Below, piece by piece: positions 1 through 5,351 of a stretch of DNA of 29,132 nt. The number at the start of each line of letters is the position of its first letter. Positions within the stretch are counted from its first letter, which is position 1. The translations under genes and the position numbers were made by a program. The stretch covers positions 1 to 29,132 of IMG/VR virus record IMGVR_UViG_3300020400_000025. One strand, 5' to 3'. The stretch comes from a virus. The notes under the pieces were generated by a model. It ran no database searches. It was not told the DNA's origin and was given only the letters and a program-made list of their open reading frames with translations.

Positions 1-286
1 AAAATTCTTTACCATGAAGGCAACGCCCCCAAAAAAGACTCCTAAAGCCCCTCAGTGCGTTTTAAAAAAATATATTATAGTGGGGGCAGGGACTCCTAAA
101 GACCTCTGAGCGGCCTTCTACGTCTGTTCTAGAGGTATCCTGTCCTAGAAATAAAAAAAGGGGGTGGGGGGTACTATTTAAAACTGTTGGAATCGAGTGA
201 GCAAAACTTCGTACGACATGCGGCTGTACACTCGCGACACGCACGCGGGTGCGGGTGGGGTGGGGTCGGCAAAAAGTTGGATGCAA
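1..286. other. Non-coding stretch downstream of the small terminase gene
   Basis: No convincing gene is visible here. The longest reading frame (minus strand, 62-286) is rich in Pro, His, Arg and Ser, has no ribosome binding site and resembles no protein I know. The stretch holds a dyad at 275-288, poly-G/poly-C and A tracts near 150-170, a perfect TATAAT on the minus strand (79-74) and a pair of direct repeats (37-55 and 91-110). A minus-strand ATG at 15-13 opens a frame leaving the window (M-V-K-N-F). It might start the next terminase gene, but only five codons are visible and no good ribosome binding site precedes it. Confidence 0.5.
37..110. repeat. Pair of direct repeats GACTCCTAAAG, 54 bp apart
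   Basis: The 11-mer GACTCCTAAAG occurs exactly at 37-47 and 91-101. Both copies are followed by a similar CC-CT-AG tail, giving about 19 bp of similarity. Read on the minus strand, the direction of terminase transcription, each copy becomes CTTTAGGAGTC and contains an AGGAG core. They could be packaging or terminase-related sites, or leader elements of the next gene. Nothing in the window decides between these. Confidence 0.55.
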
Positions 287-288
287 CT
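275..288. promoter_or_regulatory. Dyad AGTTGGATGCAACT at the end of the terminase gene
   Basis: This is a member of the AGTT-N6-AACT family with a perfect 5-bp inverted repeat (AGTTG/CAACT). It overlaps the stop codon (289-287) of the minus-strand small terminase gene. As at 7605, it sits at the 3' end of a minus-strand gene. Confidence 0.6.
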
Positions 289-763
289 AATCCCCCAGCA
301 GTGCGGCCAGTCTTTTCTCAAGGTCGCGCTCCAATTCAGCGGCTGTCTTGTCCCCGTCCTGCTCTATCTCGATGCGCTCCGAAAAAACCCCACAGCTTTT
401 CCCTAAGAGTTCGAGGGCGCGAACCCGTGCGCCGTCAGTCTCCGCCCCCTCCGCCTCTTCTTGAAGCCGTTTCAAGACGTACTCTTCCCGCCTAGCCCTG
501 CGCGTGCGATGGTCGGCCTCTATCTCCGCCTGTATCGCCTTAACCCTTGTGGTGACCTTGTGGTTGCTGGCAAGCCTGCACGCCTCTGACCAGACTGTCT
601 TGTCTGCCATATTCTCCGCGCTGTAGCAGTCCCTGTATGCGTCACTCAATACCGCCCCTGCCGCTACCTTCTGGGCAAACGCCTCTTGCTTGGCTGTCAG
701 CCTGTCAGTGTCCCGCACCACCTTGAGGTAAGGCTTACCCTTTCCCCTGTCTTTATCTGCCAT
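287..763 (-). CDS. Terminase small subunit
   Basis: The product has 158 residues and resembles phage small terminase subunits of the Terminase_2 type. These bind the packaging site and hand DNA to the large subunit. The recognisable part is the N-terminal helix-turn-helix region at residues 22-75, starting LTAKQEAFAQKVAAG and continuing with an SDAYRDCY-like segment. A charged, helical part (about 76-130) and an acidic tail follow, the usual oligomerisation and large-subunit-contact architecture. I chose the ATG at 763, preceded by GGGGCAGG. The frame extends upstream only to a TTG at 814, without a ribosome binding site. The gene reads toward position 1, where the large subunit would be expected. 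Family assignment is fairly sure; the exact start is less so. Confidence 0.82.
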   Translation of the reverse strand: MADKDRGKGKPYLKVVRDTDRLTAKQEAFAQKVAAGAVLSDAYRDCYSAENMADKTVWSEACRLASNHKVTTRVKAIQAEIEADHRTRRARREEYVLKRLQEEAEGAETDGARVRALELLGKSCGVFSERIEIEQDGDKTAAELERDLEKRLAALLGD

Positions 764-856
764 ATCCTGCCCCACATTGCTTGCGCTACCGCTGGATTGC
801 GGCGGCGACCTCAAAAAAAATACACCCTTAACTTATTGATTGCAAACAGATAACAA

Positions 857-870
857 AGTTACATGTAACT
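857..870. promoter_or_regulatory. Perfect palindromic dyad AGTTACATGTAACT
   Basis: This is the only fully palindromic copy of the AGTT-N6-AACT family. It lies in the divergent region between the small terminase gene (minus) and the plus-strand early region, with its right edge 16 bp before the TTGACA at 887. The geometry suits binding of a dimeric regulator near position -59 of that promoter. Confidence 0.7.
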
Positions 871-886
871 AATGTGTTTTAATGGG

Positions 887-915
887 TTGACATGTGTAGG
901 CCCATCGTCCATATT
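887..915 (+). promoter_or_regulatory. Sigma70-like promoter, TTGACA-17-CATATT
   Basis: A consensus -35 (887-892) is followed after 17 bp by CATATT (910-915), which matches four of six -10 positions. Transcription would start near 922 and run through the gene-free stretch to the hairpin terminator at 1234-1260. The dyad at 857-870 lies just upstream. Confidence 0.55.
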
Positions 916-920
916 CGGCA

Positions 921-1262
921 TATCAGCAGGGTTGAGACACACCCCACGCCACGCCACGCTAGCGGTAAACAAAGCGAAGCCCACGTTGCGGTGTACCAGT
1001 AGCGCATGGGCAGGACGGTTTGAGGCCGTCAGGCGAACGGGGAAAAACGGGCGCGGGAAGAGGTCTCAGACCATCGAGATACTCACCGCGTCAGGCGACC
1101 AGTCCCACAACCCAATGTCGATGAAGACCGCCTCCACTAGGAACGTAGCCCGTAAAAACGGGCTTGAAACAACCAAGCGTCACCCGTGGCACACTACATT
1201 TTTTCCCTGAATTGAAACACAACACTAACCCATGTCAGGCGGGTCAATGCCTGACCTTTTCA
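921..1262 (+). ncRNA. Candidate structured non-coding RNA
   Basis: About 340 bases lie between a sigma70-like promoter and a hairpin terminator and contain no credible protein gene. Local inverted repeats are frequent. GCCCA/TGGGC encloses TGCG/CGCA (about 979-1014). GACGG/CCGTC follows (about 1013-1030), then GGTC/GACC near 1062. GCCCGT-AAAA-ACGGGC is perfect (about 1148-1163) and runs directly into GCTTG/CAAGC. One frame is open over 872-1210, but it starts upstream of the promoter -35, lacks a ribosome binding site and yields an Arg/Thr-rich, low-complexity product. Alternatives are a packaging site or an unrecognised short gene. I recognise no RNA family. Confidence 0.4.
1234..1260 (+). 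terminator. Hairpin terminator GTCAGGC/GCCTGAC + TTTT
   Basis: A perfect 7-bp stem (1234-1240 with 1249-1255), an 8-nt loop, then C and four T. It ends the putative untranslated transcript and lies just before the ribosome binding site of the gene at 1278. Confidence 0.65.
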
Positions 1263-1277
1263 ACCAATCAGGAGATT

Positions 1278-1487
1278 ATGAGCATGACAAAATATGTTTT
1301 TTGGGGCGTCACATTTTATGAGCATCCAACACTGGGTGATGAGGCCCCCCTGCTTGTCAAAAAGTATGGCAAATTTTATGAGACTGATTTGTGGCAGGCC
1401 CCTGAGTGCGAAGATGAAGCACATGACGCTAGGGCAAACGCAATCGAGATAACATGCGGCCTGCTGGCTACCGCCACTGCCGACTAA
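1278..1487 (+). CDS. Small protein of unknown function (69 aa)
   Basis: I do not recognise this family. The ATG at 1278 follows a good ribosome binding site (AGGAG in TCAGGAGATT). A second ATG two codons later is possible. The product is acidic and soluble-looking, with an aromatic N-terminal half (KYVFWGVTFYEHP) and an Asp/Glu-rich middle, and has no membrane segment. It is a one-gene cassette: the terminator at 1234-1260 precedes it and the hairpin at 1491-1511 follows its stop. The ribosome binding site and the flanking hairpins, which match those of its neighbours, are the main evidence that it is a gene. Confidence 0.7.
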   Translation: MSMTKYVFWGVTFYEHPTLGDEAPLLVKKYGKFYETDLWQAPECEDEAHDARANAIEITCGLLATATAD

Positions 1488-1490
1488 CAT

Positions 1491-1511
1491 GCGGGGCATG
1501 ACCCCGCCTTT
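1491..1511 (+). terminator. Hairpin terminator GCGGGG/CCCCGC + TTT
   Basis: A perfect 6-bp GC stem (1491-1496 with 1502-1507), loop CATGA, followed by CTTT. It is part of the series of GCGGGG-type hairpins that close most cassettes of this region. Confidence 0.65.
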
Positions 1512-1535
1512 ACCATTCAAAACAGGAGATATGAA

Positions 1536-2171
1536 ATGGAAAATGTAAACCTAAACACTGACCTTGTTAAAGCCGTTGTATCCAATGAGAAGGCTATTAA
1601 TCGCCGCAAAGCGAAAAATGCCGACAACACGGCGCAAAACAACACGGCCCGTCTGGAAAACTACGCGGGTATCGCTGTCGAGATTGCCGACCCCAAGCGC
1701 TTCCCGCGCAACAAGAGCGGCGAGAATTTTTTCGACACCACAGTGTCCGGTGAAATCAAGCGTCAGCTTGAGAACGCTGGGGTCAGCGAAAGCCAAGCCA
1801 AGTACTACTACCGCTTGTCGACCAAGCTGGTCGAAAGCCTCAAGCTGAACGGCAACGCTACAGTCACCCAAGTCGCGGAATTTTTCGAGGCCAACAAAAT
1901 TACCAGCGAAGCCAAGCTGAAAGCACATTTCAGCGGCGACAGCACCAAGTCAGCCTATGACAAATTGCTGGATAAGGCTGTCGGGCGGCTGACTAAGACG
2001 GGCAGTGTCTCGACACAGGCGGCTGTCTTAAAGTCGGTCGCTGATATCGAGAAGTTCGCGGCTGATTGCAAGGCACGGCTTGCCGATGCCCAGCGTGAAG
2101 GCGAGGCTGTCAAAAAGGTGGTCGCAGAAAACAAGACCGCTGAGGGTGTCCTTAACAAGGTCACCGCTTAA
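1536..2171 (+). CDS. Hypothetical phage protein, 211 aa
   Basis: I cannot assign a family. The ATG at 1536 follows AGGAGAT at a suitable distance. The first 40 residues are Asn/Lys-rich and probably flexible. The centre (about 45-140) looks like a compact helical domain with aromatic and charged residues (SQAKYYYRLSTKLVESLKLN). The last 50 residues form a long charged helix (DIEKFAADCKARLADAQ) that may be a coiled coil. The composition would fit a nucleic-acid-associated protein, but no catalytic or metal-binding motif is seen. It sits alone between hairpins at 1491 and 2174. Confidence 0.85.
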   Translation: MENVNLNTDLVKAVVSNEKAINRRKAKNADNTAQNNTARLENYAGIAVEIADPKRFPRNKSGENFFDTTVSGEIKRQLENAGVSESQAKYYYRLSTKLVESLKLNGNATVTQVAEFFEANKITSEAKLKAHFSGDSTKSAYDKLLDKAVGRLTKTGSVSTQAAVLKSVADIEKFAADCKARLADAQREGEAVKKVVAENKTAEGVLNKVTA

Positions 2172-2173
2172 TC

Positions 2174-2198
2174 GCGGGGGGTAGCGCCCCCGCCTTTT
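2174..2198 (+). terminator. Hairpin terminator GCGGGGG/CCCCCGC + TTTT
   Basis: A perfect 7-bp stem (2174-2180 with 2187-2193) with a 6-nt loop, followed by C and four T. It starts two bases after the stop of the 211-aa gene. Confidence 0.7.
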
Positions 2199-2224
2199 CA
2201 CTCAATATCAGGAAGGATGAAAAA

Positions 2225-2599
2225 ATGGAAATTAGCACCACGACTAACGGCAACAACACTATCACGCTTGAAGTAGAACACGGCGTGTACATACTGGCCG
2301 AACAGCTAACCGCCGACCGCTACAGGGTATCCCTGCACAGTCACCACAGCCAAAATTTTGCTATCCATAGCTGGTGGAAACCTTGGCTTCAAAAAGATGC
2401 TAAGGGCAACCCATACGTTGAAGGCGAGGAATTGCTGGGCGGTATGCCCTTTGCATATATCGTTAACGCGGACGGGCTATTTATGGCACGAACACGGGCG
2501 CGGTTTGTCGTCAAGCGCATGAAGGTCAAGGGCGAGTTACCCGCTAGCTTGTCCGAACAGTTCGCCAGTGAGTATGACCAAGCGGTCAGCGTTTCCTAA
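2225..2599 (+). CDS. Hypothetical phage protein, 124 aa
   Basis: Not recognised. The ATG at 2225 follows AGGAAGGATGAAAAA, a strong purine-rich ribosome binding region. The product looks like a small alpha/beta protein. The N-terminus is Thr/Asn-rich (residues 4-14), a His/Trp-rich middle follows (HSHHSQNFAIHSWWKPW, about 38-54), and a basic strand (RTRARFVVKRMKVKG) lies at about 89-103. There is no signal peptide or membrane helix. It is a single-gene cassette closed by the UUCG-loop hairpin at 2603. Confidence 0.82.
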   Translation: MEISTTTNGNNTITLEVEHGVYILAEQLTADRYRVSLHSHHSQNFAIHSWWKPWLQKDAKGNPYVEGEELLGGMPFAYIVNADGLFMARTRARFVVKRMKVKGELPASLSEQFASEYDQAVSVS

Positions 2600-2602
2600 C
2601 TT

Positions 2603-2622
2603 GCGGGGTTCGCCCCGCCTTT
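2603..2622 (+). terminator. Hairpin terminator GCGGGG-TTCG-CCCCGC + TTT
   Basis: A 6-bp GC stem (2603-2608 with 2613-2618) capped by a TTCG tetraloop, a very stable RNA fold, then CTTT. The dyad at 2624 begins two bases after the T-run. Confidence 0.72.
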
Positions 2623-2623
2623 A

Positions 2624-2637
2624 AGTTTCATATAACT
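2624..2637. promoter_or_regulatory. Dyad AGTTTCATATAACT before the 57-aa gene
   Basis: An AGTT-N6-AACT family member directly downstream of a terminator, followed by TTTT and the CAGGAGA ribosome binding site. It contains TATAAC, a possible -10, but no -35-like hexamer is found upstream because the terminator occupies that place. Confidence 0.65.
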
Positions 2638-2653
2638 TTTTCAGGAGAAAAGT

Positions 2654-2827
2654 ATGACCAGAAAAGAAATTATATCGGACGTCTTGTGTGATTTATACGA
2701 CATTCAAAAGGTCGTAACACCGCTGTGTGGGAATATGCCAAAAGACAATGAAGGGACTGAGACAACTATCAGTGACTGCATTGTAAACTGCATTGAACAA
2801 TTAGAAGGAATACAAGAATGTTTGTAA
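2654..2827 (+). CDS. Small cysteine-containing protein, 57 aa
   Basis: This gene is short but well supported. AGGAGAAAAGT precedes the ATG at 2654, and the stop overlaps the ATG of the next gene (2818), so the two are probably translationally coupled. The product is acidic and helical with five cysteines (residues 12, 25, 42, 46 and 54). Two of these form C-x3-C (42/46), but there is no zinc-finger spacing I recognise. It forms a two-gene cassette with the membrane protein that follows. Function unknown. Confidence 0.72.
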   Translation: MTRKEIISDVLCDLYDIQKVVTPLCGNMPKDNEGTETTISDCIVNCIEQLEGIQECL

Positions 2828-2982
2828 GCATATTTACTACGGCTATGGGCTTGATTGTCAGCCTGCTCACCGCGCTGGTTATTCCATACGGCGACCCAGT
2901 TATCAACACAATCACTGGGTTGATTGGTGTTGCATTTATGCTTGGCGGGTGCGCTGGTATTCACTGGCACAGAAACAAGTAA
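2818..2982 (+). CDS. Small membrane protein, 54 aa, two predicted helices
   Basis: The ATG at 2818 lies inside the last codons of the upstream gene and is preceded by GAAGGAA. The product is almost entirely hydrophobic. A first membrane segment spans about residues 2-23, a Pro/Gly/Asp turn (YGDP) follows, and a second segment spans about 30-48, with a short basic tail (HWHRNK). This hairpin topology is shared by small holins and by many early phage membrane proteins. The lysis amidase lies far away at the right end, so a holin role is only a possibility. The GCGGGG hairpin at 2988 follows. Confidence 0.7.
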   Translation: MFVSIFTTAMGLIVSLLTALVIPYGDPVINTITGLIGVAFMLGGCAGIHWHRNK

Positions 2983-2987
2983 CGCCT

Positions 2988-3007
2988 GCGGGGTTTGCCC
3001 CGCCTTT
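2988..3007 (+). terminator. Hairpin terminator GCGGGG-TTTG-CCCCGC + TTT
   Basis: A perfect 6-bp stem (2988-2993 with 2998-3003) with a TTTG loop, then CTTT. It is followed at once by the inverted repeat at 3009-3030. Confidence 0.7.
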
Positions 3008-3020
3008 CACATGCAAAATT

Positions 3021-3034
3021 AGTTGCATGTAACT
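3021..3034. promoter_or_regulatory. Dyad AGTTGCATGTAACT with an upstream matching half
   Basis: A family member 19 bp before the ATPase start. Its left part pairs with an upstream copy: ACATGCAA (3009-3016) and TTGCATGT (3023-3030) form an 8-bp inverted repeat with a 6-nt spacer. The locus could be a double binding site or an RNA hairpin just ahead of the ribosome binding site. Confidence 0.65.
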
Positions 3035-3052
3035 TTCATCAGGAGAAAAAAG

Positions 3053-4069
3053 ATGAGACTATCAACAGCGATTAATATTATCAAAGCATCATGCGTAGAC
3101 CAATGGTCAGCACATGGTGGGCAATACGTCACCTGTTACCTTGAAGGGTCAGCAGGCGGCGGCAAGACCAGCGCAGTGCGACAGGTTGCGGACGAATTGA
3201 ATGCAGTCTTTATTGACCAGCGTCTGACAGACCGCGACTTCACTGAGGTATCAGGCTGGCGTATCCCCAATGCAGATAATTCTGCAATGATACACCTGAC
3301 GCCTGACTGGTTCGACTTTGACCCAGCCAAAAAATATGTCCTGTTTTTTGACGAATTGCCACAGGCACCCGTCACTAATCAGAACATTGCCGCTCAGATT
3401 ATCAACGAGCGGTCACTGGGCGGCCATGTCTTGCCTGACAATGTCGCAATCGTCTGCGCTGGTAACCCAGCTAAGGACAGGTCTGGCACGAACACCATGC
3501 CGACCCACCTACGCGACAGGCTGACATGGCTGGCAATCGAAAGTGACCTAGAGGACGTTGTCGGTTACTTTGCGGCGAACAATCGTGACCCGCTTGTCAT
3601 TGGCTACCTCCGCGCTCGCCCCGATAACTTGCATAAGTTTGACAGGGACGCGAAGGCTTGCCCTAGCCCTAGAAGCTGGGACAAGGTCAGCACACTGCTG
3701 GGCTTTGATTTGCCAGAGGGCGCGTTTCAACACGCTATTTTTGGCACAGTCGGTGACGGGGTAGGCGCAGACTTTCTAGCCTATCGCAAGCTGACAACCA
3801 AAGCCCCCGCTATATCGGATATCATTGCCGACCCTGCGGGAACCAAACTGCCCGAAGAGAGTGACGTATTGTATGCGCTTTGCGCTGGCATCTCCGCCAG
3901 CATGAAGCCCGACAATGCCTCGCCTCTGTGCGAGTACCTAGACCGCATCTCACAAAAAGAGATGGTTGCTTTTGTCATGCGTGACGCACTGAAGCGTGAC
4001 CCTGATTTGAAGCAGGCCAATGCGGTGCGCGAATGGGCGCTAAATGGCGGGGTTGATTTGTTCAACTAA
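3053..4069 (+). CDS. MoxR/CobS-like AAA+ ATPase
   Basis: This is a 338-residue single-domain AAA+ ATPase. Walker A is GSAGGGKTS (residues 32-40, Lys38). Walker B is VLFFDE (96-101, Asp100 and Glu101). Sensor 1 is the Asn in AGNP (138). Arginines in LRDRL (154 and 156) are finger candidates. The core matches MoxR-type ATPases, including CobS of cobaltochelatase, which remodel partner proteins carrying a VWA domain. Such a partner is encoded next (4131), strengthening the call. The ATG at 3053 follows AGGAGAAAAAAG; an upstream in-frame start would read through the dyad and ribosome binding site. The target of the pair in the infected cell is unknown. Confidence 0.9.
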   Translation: MRLSTAINIIKASCVDQWSAHGGQYVTCYLEGSAGGGKTSAVRQVADELNAVFIDQRLTDRDFTEVSGWRIPNADNSAMIHLTPDWFDFDPAKKYVLFFDELPQAPVTNQNIAAQIINERSLGGHVLPDNVAIVCAGNPAKDRSGTNTMPTHLRDRLTWLAIESDLEDVVGYFAANNRDPLVIGYLRARPDNLHKFDRDAKACPSPRSWDKVSTLLGFDLPEGAFQHAIFGTVGDGVGADFLAYRKLTTKAPAISDIIADPAGTKLPEESDVLYALCAGISASMKPDNASPLCEYLDRISQKEMVAFVMRDALKRDPDLKQANAVREWALNGGVDLFN

Positions 4070-4073
4070 AACT

Positions 4074-4097
4074 GCGGGGTTTCGCCACCCCGCCTTT
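4074..4097 (+). terminator. Hairpin terminator between the ATPase and VWA genes
   Basis: Stem GCGGGGT (4074-4080) with ACCCCGC (4087-4093), loop TTCGCC, then CTTT. It separates two genes whose products are expected to work together, so they are not a simple bicistron. Confidence 0.7.
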
Positions 4098-4098
4098 A

Positions 4099-4112
4099 AG
4101 TTTCATATAACT
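4099..4112. promoter_or_regulatory. Dyad AGTTTCATATAACT before the VWA gene
   Basis: Identical to the copy at 2624. It sits right after the terminator T-run and 18 bp before the ATG at 4131, with the ribosome binding site ATCAGGAGA between them. Confidence 0.65.
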
Positions 4113-4130
4113 TTTATCAGGAGAAAAATT

Positions 4131-5279
4131 ATGGACACAGAACTTAAAATTGCACGTTCACGCACACAGGCTCTCATCCGCGCACCCTTTTATGGGGCTG
4201 TGCTTATGGGATTGCCCAGCGAAAAAGCTACAGGTCAGACTGAAACAATGGCGACCGATGGCAAGCGTGTGCTTTACGAAAGCGTGTTCGTTGACGGGCT
4301 GACCGAAGACGAATTGCTGTTCGTGAATTGCCATGAGGCATTGCATGTTGCTTTTTGCCACCACCTACGCAGGGGTGAGCGCGATGCCAAGCTGTGGAAT
4401 ATTGCCACAGACTATGCAATCAATATCCTGCTTTCAGATGCCAGCATAGGTCATATGCCAGCAGGTGGATTGCTCAACCCAGACTATCGGGACATGAGTG
4501 CGGAGCGCATCTATGACTTGCTCAGACAAGAGCAGGAGCAAGGCGGCGCAGGTCAAGGCGATGGAACAGGTACAGAACCCTGCCCTTGGGGTGAGGTTAC
4601 TGAACCCACCAATGACGATGGCTCACCATTGTCAGCGGAGCAAGTCGAGGCAATGGAAGCTGATATATCTCAGCGCATCATTGCGGCGGCTGACAGAGTG
4701 CGCGAAGCGGGCGGCGATTTGCCTGACGCTGTGAGTGAACTTATCGAGGAACTGATGACCCCGAAGGTAGACTGGTGCGATGTATTGCGGCGGTTTGCTG
4801 GCGGCGAACAGCCCGATGGTGTCACCTACCAGCGGGTCAATCGCAAGCACTTCCATCACGGTCGCATGATTATGCCCAGTATCGACCGCATTGGTTGCGG
4901 TCATATCGTGGTCGGTATCGACAGTAGCGCATCACTGAGCAAGCCAGAACTTGCACAGTTTGTCAGCGAACTGAGCGCGGTGACCGAAGAACTATCACCC
5001 GAAAGCGTGACGGTTATCGTCTGCGACACACGCATCCGCGAGGTGCATCACTATGGCAAGGGCGATATCATTGATGCGCTTAATATCGAGGGTCGGGGCG
5101 GCACAAAGGTCACCCCAGTCTTTGAGTATATTGACGAGCATGGTCTGGACGTAGACAGCTTTATCTACTTCACCGACTTGCATGTTCGCGACTTCCCAGC
5201 ACCGCCTAGCTTTCCCACGCTGTGGGTCAGCACTGGCGCAGACAAGGCTCCATTCGGAGAGATAGTCAAGCTGGACTAA
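4131..5279 (+). CDS. VWA-like protein with HExxH motif (COG3864/DUF2201 type)
   Basis: The product has 382 residues. The N-terminal part (about 1-130) has the putative metallopeptidase signature HEALH (68-72) within NCHEALHVAFCHHLRRG. An acidic, Gly/Gln-rich linker follows (about 133-175). The C-terminal half (about 258-382) is a VWA-like fold with a complete metal-ion site: DSSAS (264-268), Thr325 in GRGGTKVTP, and TD at 348-349. The arrangement matches the bacterial family annotated as COG3864, whose members are encoded beside MoxR ATPases. CobT shares the VWA part but is not known to me to carry HEALH. Together with the gene at 3053 it probably forms an ATPase-driven chaperone or metal-insertion machine. 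Start chosen from AGGAGAAAAATT before the ATG at 4131. Confidence 0.88.
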   Translation: MDTELKIARSRTQALIRAPFYGAVLMGLPSEKATGQTETMATDGKRVLYESVFVDGLTEDELLFVNCHEALHVAFCHHLRRGERDAKLWNIATDYAINILLSDASIGHMPAGGLLNPDYRDMSAERIYDLLRQEQEQGGAGQGDGTGTEPCPWGEVTEPTNDDGSPLSAEQVEAMEADISQRIIAAADRVREAGGDLPDAVSELIEELMTPKVDWCDVLRRFAGGEQPDGVTYQRVNRKHFHHGRMIMPSIDRIGCGHIVVGIDSSASLSKPELAQFVSELSAVTEELSPESVTVIVCDTRIREVHHYGKGDIIDALNIEGRGGTKVTPVFEYIDEHGLDVDSFIYFTDLHVRDFPAPPSFPTLWVSTGADKAPFGEIVKLD

Positions 5280-5303
5280 GCGGGGGCGCAAGCCCTCGCC
5301 TTT
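5280..5303 (+). terminator. Hairpin terminator with GCAA tetraloop
   Basis: An 8-bp stem (5280-5287 with 5292-5299, including one G-T pair) capped by GCAA, a GNRA loop, followed by CTTT. It begins one base after the stop of the VWA gene. Confidence 0.7.
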
Positions 5304-5317
5304 CGAGGTGTAACAAA

Positions 5318-5331
5318 AGTTACATCTAACT
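5318..5331. promoter_or_regulatory. Dyad AGTTACATCTAACT with an upstream matching half
   Basis: A family member before the 310-aa gene. As at 3021, its left part is complementary to a segment just upstream: AGGTGTAAC (5306-5314) and GTTACATCT (5319-5327), a 9-bp stem with one G-T pair and loop AAAA. Confidence 0.65.
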
Positions 5332-5351
5332 TTTCATCAGGAGAAAATGAT

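Noticed and set aside
62-286. Minus-strand reading frame of 74 codons
   Set aside because: No ribosome binding site; composition rich in Pro, His and Ser; it covers the direct repeats and homopolymer tracts. It looks like non-coding sequence.
872-1210. 112-codon plus-strand reading frame in the gene-free region
   Set aside because: Its first codons lie before and within the promoter -35, it has no ribosome binding site, and the product is Arg/Thr-rich with no domain-like pattern. A later internal start cannot be fully excluded.
2624-2637. Reading TATAAC in the cassette dyads as a sigma70 -10 element
   Set aside because: Only the copies with CATATAAC have it; others read CATGTAAC or CATCTAAC. 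A -35 would fall in the terminator hairpin without resemblance to TTGACA. A phage-specific start remains possible.
4044-4130. Upstream-extended starts for the VWA protein and its neighbours (in-frame ATG or rare codons reading through the dyad)
   Set aside because: They would translate the terminator hairpin, the dyad and the ribosome binding site. The internal ATG codons follow AGGAGA at normal spacing.
3053-5279. Calling the ATPase/VWA pair a true cobaltochelatase (CobS/CobT)
   Set aside because: The second protein carries an N-terminal HEALH region and fits COG3864-like proteins better than CobT, and no cobalamin pathway gene is nearby.
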